64,000 nt of DNA from Eledone cirrhosa. Its lineage: Eukaryota > Mollusca > Cephalopoda > Octopoda > Eledonidae. The translations under genes were made by a program, and so were the position numbers. Shown in pieces: positions 12,691 through 27,400 of this stretch. Under the pieces are notes generated by a model. The model was not told where the DNA came from. It ran no database searches and worked only from the letters and a program-made list of their open reading frames with translations. The stretch lies in contig OZ024759.1 of NCBI GenBank assembly GCA_964016885.1, forward strand, positions 5,599,794-5,663,793, in the 5' to 3' direction. Numbering within the stretch: position 1 is the first letter of the stretch; each line of letters starts with the position of its first letter.

Positions 12691-15600
12691 ATGGTACTAG
12701 CTGTCAGAAGAAACTCCACTGTTGGTGAGAATTCATTTAAGTTCATGGTATTAGCTGTCAGAAGGAACGCCACTGTTGGTGAGAATTCATTTAAGTTCAT
12801 GGTATTAGCTGTCAGAAGTAACTCCACTGTTGGTGAGAATTCATTTAAGTTCATGGTACTAGCTGTCAGAAGTAACTCCAATGTTGGTGAGAATTCATTT
12901 AAGTCATGGTACTAGCTGTCAGAAGTAACTCCACTGTTGGTGAGAATTCATTTAAGTTCATGGTATTAGTTTGTCAGAAGTAACTCCACTGTTGGTGAGA
13001 ATTCATTTAAGTCATGGTATTAGTTGTCAGAAGTAACTCCAATGTTGGTGAGAATTCATTTAAGTTCATGGTATTAGCTGTCAGAAGTAACTCCACTGTT
13101 GGTGAGAATTCATTTAAGTTCATGGTACTAGCTGTCAGAAGTAACTCCACTGTTGGTGAGAATTCATTTAAGTTCATGGTATTAGTTTGTCAGAAGTAAC
13201 TCCACTGTTGGTGAGAATTCATTTAAGTCATGGTACTAGCTGTCAGATGTAACTCCAATGTTGGTGAGAATTCATTTAAGTTCATGGTATTAGCTGTCAG
13301 AAGTAACTCCACTGTTGGTGAGAATTCATTTAAGTTCATGGTACTAGCTGTCAGAAGTAACTCCAATGTTGGTGAGAATTCATTTAAGTTCATGGTATTA
13401 GCTGTCAGAAGTAACTCCACTGTTGGTGAGAATTCATTTAAGTCATGGTATTAGCTGTCAGAAGTAACTCCAATGTTGGTGAGAATTCATTTAATTTCAT
13501 GGTATTAGCTGTCAGAAGTAACTCCACTGTTGGTGAGAATTCATTTAAGTTCATGGTATTAGCTGTCAGAAGTAACTCCACTGTTGGTGAGAATTCATTT
13601 AAGTTCATGGTACTAGCTGTCAGAAATAACTCCACTGTTGGTGAGAATTCATTTAAGTTCATGGTATTAGTTTGTCAGAAGTAACTCCACTGTTGGTGAG
13701 AATTCATTTAAGTCATGGTATTAGTTGTCAGAAGTAACTCCAATGTTGGTGAGAATTCATTTAAGTTCATGGTACTAGCTGTCAGAAGTAACTCCATTGT
13801 TGGTGAGAATTCATTTAAGTTCATGGTACTAGCTGTCAGAAGTAACTCCACTGTTGGTGAGAATTCATTTAAGTTCATGGTATTAGTTTGTCAGAAGTAA
13901 CTCCACTGTTGGTGAGAATTCATTTAAGTTCATGGTATTAGCTGTCAGAAGTCACTCCACTGTTGGTGAGAATTCATTTAAGTTCATGGTACTAGCTGTC
14001 AGAAGTAACCCCAATATTGGTGAGAATTCATTTAAGTTCATGGTATTAGCTGTCAGAAGTCACTCCAATGTTGGTGAGAATTCATTTAAGTTCATGGTAT
14101 TAGCTGTCAGAAGTAACTCCACTGTTGGTGAGAATTCATTTAAGTTCATGGTATTAGCTGTCAGAAGTAACTCCAATGTTGGTGAGAATTCATTTAAGTT
14201 CATGGTATTAGCTGTCAGAAGTAACTCCACTGTTGGTGAGAATTCATTTAAGTTCATGGTACTAGCTGTCAGAAGTAACTCCAATGTTGGTGAGAATTCA
14301 TTTAAGTTCATGGTATTAGCTGTCAGAAGGAACTCCACTGTTGGTGAGAATTCATTTAAGTTCATGGTATTAGCTGTCAGAAGTAACTCCACTGTTGGTG
14401 AGAATTCATTTAAGTTCATGGTACTAGCTGTCAGAAGTAACTCCAATGTTGGTGAGAATTCATTTAAGTTCATGGTATTAGCTGTCAGAAGTAACTCCAC
14501 TGTTGGTGAGAATTCATTTAAGTCATGGTATTAGTTTGTCAGAAGTAACTCCACTGTTGGTGAGAATTCATTTAAGTCATGGTATTAGTTGTCAGAAGTA
14601 ACTCCAATGTTGGTGAGAATTCATTTAAGTTCATGGTACTAGCTGTCAGAAGTAACTCCATTGTTGGTGAGAATTCATTTAAGTTCATGGTATTAGCTGT
14701 CAGAAGTAACTCCACTGTTGGTGAGAATTCATTTAAGTTCATGGTACTAGCTGTCAGAAGTAACTCCACTGTTGGTGAGAATTCATTTAAGTGTCATGGT
14801 ATTAGCTGTCAGAAGTAACTCCAATGTTGGTGAGAATTCATTTAAGTTCATGGTATTAGCTGTCAGAAGTAACTCCACTGTTGGTGAGAATTCATTTAAG
14901 TTCATGGTATTAGCTGTCAGAAGTAACTCCACTGTTGGTGAGAATTCATTTAAGTTCATGGTATTAGTTTGTCAGAAGTAACTCCACTGTTGGTGAGAAT
15001 TCATTTAAGTCATGGTACTAGCTGTCAGAAGTAACTCCACTGTTGGTGAGAATTCATTTAAGTTCATGGTATTAGCTGTCAGAAGGAACGCCACTGTTGG
15101 TGAGAATTCATTTAAGTTCATGGTATTAGCTGTCAGAAGTAACTCCACTGTTGGTGAGAATTCATTTAAGTTCATGGTACTAGCTGTCAGAAGTAACTCC
15201 AATGTTGGTGGGAATTCATTTAAGTTCATGGTATTAGCTGTCAGAAGGAACTCCACTGTTGGTGAGAATTCATTTAAGTTCATGGTATTAGCTGTCAGAA
15301 GTAACTTCACTGTTGGTGAGAATTCATTTAAGTTCATGGTACTAGCTGTCAGAATTAACTCCACTGTTGGTGAGAATTCATTTAAGTTCATGGTATTAGC
15401 TGTCAGAAGTCACTCCAATGTTGGTGAGAATTCATTTAAGTTCATGGTATTAGCTGTCAGAAGTAACTCCACTGTTGGTGAGAATTCATTTAAGTTCATG
15501 GTATTAGCTGTCAGAAGTAACTCCACTGTTGGTGAGAATTCTTTTAAGTTCATGGTATTAGCTGTCAGAAGTAACTCCACTGTTGGTGAGAATTCATTTA

Positions 15601-16844
15601 AGTTCATGGTACTAGCTGTCAGAAGTAACTCCAATGTTGGTGAGAATTCATTTAAGTTCATGGTATTAGCTGTCAGAAGGAACTCCACTGTTGGTGAGAA
15701 TTCATTTAAGTTCATGGTATTAGCTGTCAGAAGTAACTCCACTGTTGGTGAGAATTCATTTAAGTTCATGGTACTAGCTGTCAGAAGTAACTCCAATGTT
15801 GGTGAGAATTCATTTAAGTTCATGGTATTAGCTGTCAGAAGTAACTCCACTGTTGGTGAGAATTCATTTAAGTCATGGTATTAGCTGTCAGAAGTAACTC
15901 CAATGTTGGTGAGAATTCATTTAAGTTCATGGTATTAGCTGTCAGAAGTAACTTCACTGTTGGTGAGAATTCATTTAAGTTCATGGTACTAGCTGTCAGA
16001 ATTAACTCCACTGTTGGTGAGAATTCATTTAAGTTCATGGTATTAGCTGTCAGAAGTCACTCCAATGTTGGTGAGAATTCATTTAAGTTCATGGTATTAG
16101 CTGTCAGAAGTAACTCCACTGTTGGTGAGAATTCATTTAAGTTCATGGTATTAGCTGTCAGAAGTAACTCCACTGTTGGTGAGAATTCTTTTAAGTTCAT
16201 GGTATTAGCTGTCAGAAGTAACTCCACTGTTGGTGAGAATTCATTTAAGTTCATGGTACTAGCTGTCAGAAGTAACTCCAATGTTGGTGAGAATTCATTT
16301 AAGTTCATGGTATTAGCTGTCAGAAGGAACTCCACTGTTGGTGAGAATTCATTTAAGTTCATGGTATTAGCTGTCAGAAGTAACTCCACTGTTGGTGAGA
16401 ATTCATTTAAGTTCATGGTACTAGCTGTCAGAAGTAACTCCAATGTTGGTGAGAATTCATTTAAGTTCATGGTATTAGCTGTCAGAAGTAACTCCACTGT
16501 TGGTGAGAATTCATTTAAGTCATGGTATTAGCTGTCAGAAGTAACTCCAATGTTGGTGAGAATTCATTTAAGTTCATGGTATTAGCTGTCAGAAGTAACT
16601 CCACTGTTGGTGAGAATTCATTTAAGTTCATGGTATTAGCTGTCAGAAGTAACTCCACTGTTGGTGAGAATTCATTTAAGTTCATGGTACTAGCTGTCAG
16701 AAGTAACTCCAATGTTGGTGAGAATTCATTTAAGTTCATGGTATTAGCTGTCAGAATTAACTCCACTGTTGGTGAGAATTCATTTAAGTTCATGGTATTA
16801 GCTGTCAGAAGGAACTCCAATGTTGGTGAGAATTCATTTAAGTC
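12691..16844. repeat. Super-repeat copy 3, left domain (about 4.2 kb, shortest)
   Basis: The start block is at 12,691 and the CAGATGTAAC block at 13,230. The 9-monomer block seen at 982 and 7,403 is absent: the TTTAATTTCATGG block follows directly at 13,445. There is one CCCCAATATTGG block (13,932) and no TTAGCTTTCAG block; compared with copy 4, about 324 bp are missing before 15,012. It ends with a private 647-bp tandem duplication. Confidence 0.75.
15280..16538. repeat. 647-bp tandem duplication (12 monomers minus 1 bp)
   Basis: The rare AACTTCACTG monomer (15,303 and 15,950), the AGAATTAACT monomer (15,351 and 15,998), the AGTCACTCC monomer and the GAATTCTTTT monomer all recur at an offset of 647. 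The other super-repeat copies have this block once, so the event is private to copy 3 and is recent. Confidence 0.85.
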
Positions 16845-19800
16845 ATGGTACTAGCTGTCAGAAGAAACTCCACTGTTGGTGAGAATTCATTTAAGTTCAT
16901 GGTATTAGCTGTCAGAAGGAACGCCACTGTTGGTGAGAATTCATTTAAGTTCATGGTATTAGCTGTCAGAAGTAACTCCACTGTTGGTGAGAATTCATTT
17001 AAGTTCATGGTACTAGCTGTCAGAAGTAACTCCAATGTTGGTGAGAATTCATTTAAGTCATGGTACTAGCTGTCAGAAGTAACTCCACTGTTGGTGAGAA
17101 TTCATTTAAGTTCATGGTATTAGTTTGTCAGAAGTAACTCCACTGTTGGTGAGAATTCATTTAAGTCATGGTATTAGTTGTCAGAAGTAACTCCAATGTT
17201 GGTGAGAATTCATTTAAGTTCATGGTATTAGCTGTCAGAAGTAACTCCACTGTTGGTGAGAATTCATTTAAGTTCATGGTACTAGCTGTCAGAAGTAACT
17301 CCACTGTTGGTGAGAATTCATTTAAGTTCATGGTATTAGTTTGTCAGAAGTAACTCCACTGTTGGTGAGAATTCATTTAAGTCATGGTACTAGCTGTCAG
17401 ATGTAACTCCAATGTTGGTGAGAATTCATTTAAGTTCATGGTATTAGCTGTCAGAAGTAACTCCACTGTTGGTGAGAATTCATTTAAGTTCATGGTACTA
17501 GCTGTCAGAAGTAACTCCAATGTTGGTGAGAATTCATTTAAGTTCATGGTATTAGCTGTCAGAAGTAACTCCACTGTTGGTGAGAATTCATTTAAGTCAT
17601 GGTATTAGCTGTCAGAAGTAACTCCAATGTTGGTGAGAATTCATTTAAGTTCATGGTATTAGCTGTCAGAAGTAACTCCACTGTTGGTGAGAATTCATTT
17701 AAGTTCATGGTATTAGCTGTCAGAAGTAACCCCACTGTTGGTGAGAATTCATTTAAGTTCATGGTACTAGCTGTCAGAAGTAACTCCACTGTTGGTGAGA
17801 ATTCATTTAAGTTTATGGTATTAGCTGTCAGAAGTAACTCCAATGTTGGTGAGAATTCATTTAAGTTCATGGTATTAGCTGTCAGAAGTAACTCCAATGT
17901 TGGTGAGAATTCATTTAAGTTCATGTTATTAGCTGTCAGAAGTAACTCCACTGTTGGTGAGAATTCATTTAAGTTCATGGTACTAGCTGTCAGAAGTAAC
18001 TCCACTGTTGGTGAGAATTCATTTAAGTTCATGGTATTAGTTTGTCAGAAGTAACTCCACTGTTGGTGAGAATTCATTTAAGTCATGGTATTAGCTGTCA
18101 GAAGTAACTCCAATGTTGGTGAGAATTCATTTAATTTCATGGTATTAGCTGTCAGAAGTAACTCCACTGTTGGTGAGAATTCATTTAAGTTCATGGTATT
18201 AGCTGTCAGAAGTAACTCCACTGTTGGTGAGAATTCATTTAAGTTCATGGTACTAGCTGTCAGAAGTAACTCTACTGTTGGTGAGAATTCATTTAAGTTC
18301 ATGGTATTAGTTTGTCAGAAGTAACTCCACTGTTGGTGAGAATTCATTTAAGTCATGGTATTAGTTGTCAGAAGTAACTCCAATGTTGGTGAGAATTCAT
18401 TTAAGTTCATGGTATTAGCTGTCAGAAGTAACTCCAATGTTGGTGAGAATTCATTTAAGTTCATGGTATTAGCTGTCAGAAGTAACTCCACTGTTGGTGA
18501 GAATTCATTTAAGTCATGGTATTAGCTGTCAGAAGTAACTCCATTGTTGGTGAGAATTCATTTAAGTCATGGTACTAGCTGTCAGAAATAACTCCACTGT
18601 TGGTGAGAATTCATTTAAGTTCATGGTATTAGTTTGTCAGAAGTAACTCCACTGTTGGTGAGAATTCATTTAAGTCATGGTATTAGTTGTCAGAAGTAAC
18701 TCCAATGTTGGTGAGAATTCATTTAAGTTCATGGTACTAGCTGTCAGAAGTAACTCCATTGTTGGTGAGAATTCATTTAAGTTCATGGTACTAGCTGTCA
18801 GAAGTAACTCCACTGTTGGTGAGAATTCATTTAAGTTCATGGTATTAGTTTGTCAGAAGTAACTCCACTGTTGGTGAGAATTCATTTAAGTTCATGGTAT
18901 TAGCTGTCAGAAGTCACTCCACTGTTGGTGAGAATTCATTTAAGTTCATGGTACTAGCTGTCAGAAGTAACCCCAATATTGGTGAGAATTCATTTAAGTT
19001 CATGGTATTAGCTGTCAGAAGTCACTCCAATGTTGGTGAGAATTCATTTAAGTTCATGGTATTAGCTGTCAGAAGTAACTCCACTGTTGGTGAGAATTCA
19101 TTTAAGTTCATGGTATTAGCTGTCAGAAGTAACTCCACTGTTGGTGAGAATTCATTTAAGTTCATGGTATTAGCTGTCAGAAGTAACTCCACTGTTGGTG
19201 AGAATTCATTTAAGTTCATGGTACTAGCTGTCAGAAGTAACTCCAATGTTGGTGAGAATTCATTTAAGTTCATGGTATTAGCTGTCAGAAGGAACTCCAC
19301 TGTTGGTGAGAATTCATTTAAGTTCATGGTATTAGCTGTCAGAAGTAACTCCACTGTTGGTGAGAATTCATTTAAGTTCATGGTACTAGCTGTCAGAAGT
19401 AACTCCAATGTTGGTGAGAATTCATTTAAGTTCATGGTATTAGCTGTCAGAAGTAACTCCACTGTTGGTGAGAATTCATTTAAGTCATGGTATTAGTTTG
19501 TCAGAAGTAACTCCACTGTTGGTGAGAATTCATTTAAGTCATGGTATTAGTTGTCAGAAGTAACTCCAATGTTGGTGAGAATTCATTTAAGTTCATGGTA
19601 CTAGCTGTCAGAAGTAACTCCATTGTTGGTGAGAATTCATTTAAGTTCATGGTATTAGCTGTCAGAAGTAACTCCACTGTTGGTGAGAATTCATTTAAGT
19701 TCATGGTACTAGCTGTCAGAAGTAACTCCACTGTTGGTGAGAATTCATTTAAGTGTCATGGTATTAGCTGTCAGAAGTAACTCCAATGTTGGTGAGAATT

Positions 19801-21483
19801 CATTTAAGTTCATGGTATTAGCTGTCAGAAGTAACTCCACTGTTGGTGAGAATTCATTTAAGTTCATGGTATTAGCTGTCAGAAGTAACTCCACTGTTGG
19901 TGAGAATTCATTTAAGTTCATGGTACTAGCTGTCAGAAGTAACTCCACTGTTGGTGAGAATTCATTTAAGTTCATGGTATTAGTTTGTGAGAAGTAACTC
20001 CACTGTTGGTGAGAATTCATTTAAGTCATGGTATTAGCTGTCAGAAGTAACTCCAATGTTGGTGAGAATTCATTTAAGTTCATGGTATTAGCTTTCAGAA
20101 GTAACTCCACTGTTGGTGAGAATTCATTTAAGTTCATGGTATTAGCTGTCAGAAGTAACTCCACTGTTGGTGAGAATTCATTTAAGTTCATGGTACTAGC
20201 TGTCAGAAGTAACTCCACTGTTGGTGAGAATTCATTTAAGTTCATGGTATTAGTTTGTCAGAAGTAACTCCACTGTTGGTGAGAATTCATTTAAGTCATG
20301 GTACTAGCTGTCAGAAGTAACTCCACTGTTGGTGAGAATTCATTTAAGTTCATGGTATTAGCTGTCAGAAGGAACGCCACTGTTGGTGAGAATTCATTTA
20401 AGTTCATGGTATTAGCTGTCAGAAGTAACTCCACTGTTGGTGAGAATTCATTTAAGTTCATGGTACTAGCTGTCAGAAGTAACTCCAATGTTGGTGGGAA
20501 TTCATTTAAGTTCATGGTATTAGCTGTCAGAAGGAACTCCACTGTTGGTGAGAATTCATTTAAGTTCATGGTATTAGCTGTCAGAAGTAACTTCACTGTT
20601 GGTGAGAATTCATTTAAGTTCATGGTACTAGCTGTCAGAATTAACTCCACTGTTGGTGAGAATTCATTTAAGTTCATGGTATTAGCTGTCAGAAGTCACT
20701 CCAATGTTGGTGAGAATTCATTTAAGTTCATGGTATTAGCTGTCAGAAGTAACTCCACTGTTGGTGAGAATTCATTTAAGTTCATGGTATTAGCTGTCAG
20801 AAGTAACTCCACTGTTGGTGAGAATTCTTTTAAGTTCATGGTATTAGCTGTCAGAAGTAACTCCACTGTTGGTGAGAATTCATTTAAGTTCATGGTACTA
20901 GCTGTCAGAAGTAACTCCAATGTTGGTGAGAATTCATTTAAGTTCATGGTATTAGCTGTCAGAAGGAACTCCACTGTTGGTGAGAATTCATTTAAGTTCA
21001 TGGTATTAGCTGTCAGAAGTAACTCCACTGTTGGTGAGAATTCATTTAAGTTCATGGTACTAGCTGTCAGAAGTAACTCCAATGTTGGTGAGAATTCATT
21101 TAAGTTCATGGTATTAGCTGTCAGAAGTAACTCCACTGTTGGTGAGAATTCATTTAAGTCATGGTATTAGCTGTCAGAAGTAACTCCAATGTTGGTGAGA
21201 ATTCATTTAAGTTCATGGTATTAGCTGTCAGAAGTAACTCCACTGTTGGTGAGAATTCATTTAAGTTCATGGTATTAGCTGTCAGAAGTAACTCCACTGT
21301 TGGTGAGAATTCATTTAAGTTCATGGTACTAGCTGTCAGAAGTAACTCCAATGTTGGTGAGAATTCATTTAAGTTCATGGTATTAGCTGTCAGAATTAAC
21401 TCCACTGTTGGTGAGAATTCATTTAAGTTCATGGTATTAGCTGTCAGAAGGAACTCCAATGTTGGTGAGAATTCATTTAAGTC
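16845..21483. repeat. Super-repeat copy 4, left domain (4,639 bp)
   Basis: This is perhaps the simplest full copy, with one of each block. The start is at 16,845, CAGATGTAAC at 17,384, the 9-monomer block at 17,599, TTTAATTTCATGG at 18,085, CCCCAATATTGG at 18,894, AAGTGTCATGG at about 19,751, TTAGCTTTCAG at 20,028 and the long TTGGTGGGAATTC block from 20,298. Copy 5 follows it at an offset of exactly 4,639 bp through at least 24.4 kb. Confidence 0.8.
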
Positions 21484-24400
21484 ATGGTACTAGCTGTCAG
21501 AAGAAACTCCACTGTTGGTGAGAATTCATTTAAGTTCATGGTATTAGCTGTCAGAAGGAAGGCCACTGTTGGTGAGAATTCATTTAAGTTCATGGTATTA
21601 GCTGTCAGAAGTAACTCCACTGTTGGTGAGAATTCATTTAAGTTCATGGTACTAGCTGTCAGAAGTAACTCCAATGTTGGTGAGAATTCATTTAAGTCAT
21701 GGTACTAGCTGTCAGAAGTAACTCCACTGTTGGTGAGAATTCATTTAAGTTCATGGTATTAGTTTGTCAGAAGTAACTCCACTGTTGGTGAGAATTCATT
21801 TAAGTCATGGTATTAGTTGTCAGAAGTAACTCCAATGTTGGTGAGAATTCATTTAAGTTCATGGTATTAGCTGTCAGAAGTAACTCCACTGTTGGTGAGA
21901 ATTCATTTAAGTTCATGGTACTAGCTGTCAGAAGTAACTCCACTGTTGGTGAGAATTCATTTAAGTTCATGGTATTAGTTTGTCAGAAGTAACTCCACTG
22001 TTGGTGAGAATTCATTTAAGTCATGGTACTAGCTGTCAGATGTAACTCCAATGTTGGTGAGAATTCATTTAAGTTCATGGTATTAGCTGTCAGAAGTAAC
22101 TCCACTGTTGGTGAGAATTCATTTAAGTTCATGGTACTAGCTGTCAGAAGTAACTCCAATGTTGGTGAGAATTCATTTAAGTTCATGGTATTAGCTGTCA
22201 GAAGTAACTCCACTGTTGGTGAGAATTCATTTAAGTCATGGTATTAGCTGTCAGAAGTAACTCCAATGTTGGTGAGAATTCATTTAAGTTCATGGTATTA
22301 GCTGTCAGAAGTAACTCCACTGTTGGTGAGAATTCATTTAAGTTCATGGTATTAGCTGTCAGAAGTAACCCCACTGTTGGTGAGAATTCATTTAAGTTCA
22401 TGGTACTAGCTGTCAGAAGTAACTCCACTGTTGGTGAGAATTCATTTAAGTTTATGGTATTAGCTGTCAGAAGTAACTCCAATGTTGGTGAGAATTCATT
22501 TAAGTTCATGGTATTAGCTGTCAGAAGTAACTCCAATGTTGGTGAGAATTCATTTAAGTTCATGTTATTAGCTGTCAGAAGTAACTCCACTGTTGGTGAG
22601 AATTCATTTAAGTTCATGGTACTAGCTGTCAGAAGTAACTCCACTGTTGGTGAGAATTCATTTAAGTTCATGGTATTAGTTTGTCAGAAGTAACTCCACT
22701 GTTGGTGAGAATTCATTTAAGTCATGGTATTAGCTGTCAGAAGTAACTCCAATGTTGGTGAGAATTCATTTAATTTCATGGTATTAGCTGTCAGAAGTAA
22801 CTCCACTGTTGGTGAGAATTCATTTAAGTTCATGGTATTAGCTGTCAGAAGTAACTCCACTGTTGGTGAGAATTCATTTAAGTTCATGGTACTAGCTGTC
22901 AGAAGTAACTCCACTGTTGGTGAGAATTCATTTAAGTTCATGGTATTAGTTTGTCAGAAGTAACTCCACTGTTGGTGAGAATTCATTTAAGTCATGGTAT
23001 TAGTTGTCAGAAGTAACTCCAATGTTGGTGAGAATTCATTTAAGTTCATGGTATTAGCTGTCAGAAGTAACTCCAATGTTGGTGAGAATTCATTTAAGTT
23101 CATGGTATTAGCTGTCAGAAGTAACTCCACTGTTGGTGAGAATTCATTTAAGTCATGGTATTAGCTGTCAGAAGTAACTCCATTGTTGGTGAGAATTCAT
23201 TTAAGTCATGGTACTAGCTGTCAGAAATAACTCCACTGTTGGTGAGAATTCATTTAAGTTCATGGTATTAGTTTGTCAGAAGTAACTCCACTGTTGGTGA
23301 GAATTCATTTAAGTCATGGTATTAGTTGTCAGAAGTAACTCCAATGTTGGTGAGAATTCATTTAAGTTCATGGTACTAGCTGTCAGAAGTAACTCCATTG
23401 TTGGTGAGAATTCATTTAAGTTCATGGTACTAGCTGTCAGAAGTAACTCCACTGTTGGTGAAAATTCATTTAAGTTCATGGTATTAGTTTGTCAGAAGTA
23501 ACTCCACTGTTGGTGAGAATTCATTTAAGTTCATGGTATTAGCTGTCAGAAGTCACTCCACTGTTGGTGAGAATTCATTTAAGTTCATGGTACTAGCTGT
23601 CAGAAGTAACCCCAATATTGGTGAGAATTCATTTAAGTTCATGGTATTAGCTGTCAGAAGTCACTCCAATGTTGGTGAGAATTCATTTAAGTTCATGGTA
23701 TTAGCTGTCAGAAGTAACTCCACTGTTGGTGAGAATTCATTTAAGTTCATGGTATTAGCTGTCAGAAGTAACTCCACTGTTGGTGAGAATTCATTTAAGT
23801 TCATGGTATTAGCTGTCAGAAGTAACTCCACTGTTGGTGAGAATTCATTTAAGTTCATGGTACTAGCTGTCAGAAGTAACTCCAATGTTGGTGAGAATTC
23901 ATTTAAGTTCATGGTATTAGATGTCAGAAGGAACTCCACTGTTGGTGAGAATTCATTTAAGTTCATGGTATTAGCTGTCAGAAGTAACTCCACTGTTGGT
24001 GAGAATTCATTTAAGTTCATGGTACTAGCTGTCAGAAGTAACTCCAATGTTGGTGAGAATTCATTTAAGTTCATGGTATTAGCTGTCAGAAGTAACTCCA
24101 CTGTTGGTGAGAATTCATTTAAGTCATGGTATTAGTTTGTCAGAAGTAACTCCACTGTTGGTGAGAATTCATTTAAGTCATGGTATTAGTTGTCAGAAGT
24201 AACTCCAATGTTGGTGAGAATTCATTTAAGTTCATGGTACTAGCTGTCAGAAGTAACTCCATTGTTGGTGAGAATTCATTTAAGTTCATGGTATTAGCTG
24301 TCAGAAGTAACTCCACTGTTGGTGAGAATTCATTTAAGTTCATGGTACTAGCTGTCAGAAGTAACTCCACTGTTGGTGAGAATTCATTTAAGTGTCATGG

Positions 24401-27400
24401 TATTAGCTGTCAGAAGTAACTCCAATGTTGGTGAGAATTCATTTAAGTTCATGGTATTAGCTGTCAGAAGTAACTCCACTGTTGGTGAGAATTCATTTAA
24501 GTTCATGGTATTAGCTGTCAGAAGTAACTCCACTGTTGGTGAGAATTCATTTAAGTTCATGGTACTAGCTGTCAGAAGTAACTCCACTGTTGGTGAGAAT
24601 TCATTTAAGTCATGGTATTAGCTGTCAGAAGTAACTCCATTGTTGGTGAGAATTCATTTAAGTCATGGTACTAGCTGTCAGAAATAACTCCACTGTTGGT
24701 GAGAATTCATTTAAGTTCATGGTATTAGTTTGTCAGAAGTAACTCCACTGTTGGTGAGAATTCATTTAAGTCATGGTATTAGTTGTCAGAAGTAACTCCA
24801 ATGTTGGTGAGAATTCATTTAAGTTCATGGTACTAGCTGTCAGAAGTAACTCCATTGTTGGTGAGAATTCATTTAAGTTCATGGTACTAGCTGTCAGAAG
24901 TAACTCCACTGTTGGTGAGAATTCATTTAAGTTCATGGTATTAGTTTGTCAGAAGTAACTCCACTGTTGGTGAGAATTCATTTAAGTTCATGGTATTAGC
25001 TGTCAGAAGTCACTCCACTGTTGGTGAGAATTCATTTAAGTTCATGGTACTAGCTGTCAGAAGTAACCCCAATATTGGTGAGAATTCATTTAAGTTCATG
25101 GTATTAGCTGTCAGAAGTCACTCCAATGTTGGTGAGAATTCATTTAAGTTCATGGTATTAGCTGTCAGAAGTAACTCCACTGTTGGTGAGAATTCATTTA
25201 AGTTCATGGTACTAGCTGTCAGAAGTAACTCCAATGTTGGTGAGAATTCATTTAAGTTCATGGTATTAGCTGTCAGAAGTAACTCCACTGTTGGTGAGAA
25301 TTCATTTAAGTCATGGTATTAGTTTGTCAGAAGTAACTCCACTGTTGGTGAGAATTCATTTAAGTCATGGTATTAGTTGTCAGAAGTAACTCCAATGTTG
25401 GTGAGAATTCATTTAAGTTCATGGTACTAGCTGTCAGAAGTAACTCCATTGTTGGTGAGAATTCATTTAAGTTCATGGTATTAGCTGTCAGAAGTAACTC
25501 CACTGTTGGTGAGAATTCATTTAAGTTCATGGTACTAGCTGTCAGAAGTAACTCCACTGTTGGTGAGAATTCATTTAAGTGTCATGGTATTAGCTGTCAG
25601 AAGTAACTCCAATGTTGGTGAGAATTCATTTAAGTTCATGGTATTAGCTGTCAGAAGTAACTCCACTGTTGGTGAGAATTCATTTAAGTTCATGGTATTA
25701 GCTGTCAGAAGTAACTCCACTGTTGGTGAGAATTCATTTAAGTTCATGGTACTAGCTGTCAGAAGTAACTCCACTGTTGGTGAGAATTCATTTAAGTTCA
25801 TGGTATTAGTTTGTGAGAAGTAACTCCACTGTTGGTGAGAATTCATTTAAGTCATGGTATTAGCTGTCAGAAGTAACTCCAATGTTGGTGAGAATTCATT
25901 TAAGTTCATGGTATTAGCTTTCAGAAGTAACTCCACTGTTGGTGAGAATTCATTTAAGTTCATGGTATTAGCTGTCAGAAGTAACTCCACTGTTGGTGAG
26001 AATTCATTTAAGTTCATGGTACTAGCTGTCAGAAGTAACTCCACTGTTGGTGAGAATTCATTTAAGTTCATGGTATTAGTTTGTCAGAAGTAACTCCACT
26101 GTTGGTGAGAATTCATTTAAGTCATGGTACTAGCTGTCAGAAGTAACTCCACTGTTGGTGAGAATTCATTTAAGTTCATGGTATTAGCTGTCAGAAGGAA
26201 CGCCACTGTTGGTGAGAATTCATTTAAGTTCATGGTATTAGCTGTCAGAAGTAACTCCACTGTTGGTGAGAATTCATTTAAGTTCATGGTACTAGCTGTC
26301 AGAAGTAACTCCAATGTTGGTGGGAATTCATTTAAGTTCATGGTATTAGCTGTCAGAAGGAACTCCACTGTTGGTGAGAATTCATTTAAGTTCATGGTAT
26401 TAGCTGTCAGAAGTAACTTCACTGTTGGTGAGAATTCATTTAAGTTCATGGTACTAGCTGTCAGAATTAACTCCACTGTTGGTGAGAATTCATTTAAGTT
26501 CATGGTATTAGCTGTCAGAAGTCACTCCAATGTTGGTGAGAATTCATTTAAGTTCATGGTATTAGCTGTCAGAAGTAACTCCACTGTTGGTGAGAATTCA
26601 TTTAAGTTCATGGTATTAGCTGTCAGAAGTAACTCCACTGTTGGTGAGAATTCTTTTAAGTTCATGGTATTAGCTGTCAGAAGTAACTCCACTGTTGGTG
26701 AGAATTCATTTAAGTTCATGGTACTAGCTGTCAGAAGTAACTCCAATGTTGGTGAGAATTCATTTAAGTTCATGGTATTAGCTGTCAGAAGGAACTCCAC
26801 TGTTGGTGAGAATTCATTTAAGTTCATGGTATTAGCTGTCAGAAGTAACTCCACTGTTGGTGAGAATTCATTTAAGTTCATGGTACTAGCTGTCAGAAGT
26901 AACTCCAATGTTGGTGAGAATTCATTTAAGTTCATGGTACTAGCTGTCAGAAGTAACTCCACTGTTGGTGAGAATTCATTTAAGTTCATGGTATTAGTTT
27001 GTGAGAAGTAACTCCACTGTTGGTGAGAATTCATTTAAGTCATGGTATTAGCTGTCAGAAGTAACTCCAATGTTGGTGAGAATTCATTTAAGTTCATGGT
27101 ATTAGCTTTCAGAAGTAACTCCACTGTTGGTGAGAATTCATTTAAGTTCATGGTATTAGCTGTCAGAAGTAACTCCACTGTTGGTGAGAATTCATTTAAG
27201 TTCATGGTACTAGCTGTCAGAAGTAACTCCACTGTTGGTGAGAATTCATTTAAGTTCATGGTATTAGTTTGTCAGAAGTAACTCCACTGTTGGTGAGAAT
27301 TCATTTAAGTCATGGTACTAGCTGTCAGAAGTAACTCCACTGTTGGTGAGAATTCATTTAAGTTCATGGTATTAGCTGTCAGAAGGAACGCCACTGTTGG

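Noticed and set aside
23925..23940. TTAGATGTCAG in the left domain as evidence of exchange between the two families
   Set aside because: It lacks the linked TTGCTGAG of the right-domain form and sits on a GGAAC monomer that is unchanged in the other copies, so an independent point change is simpler.
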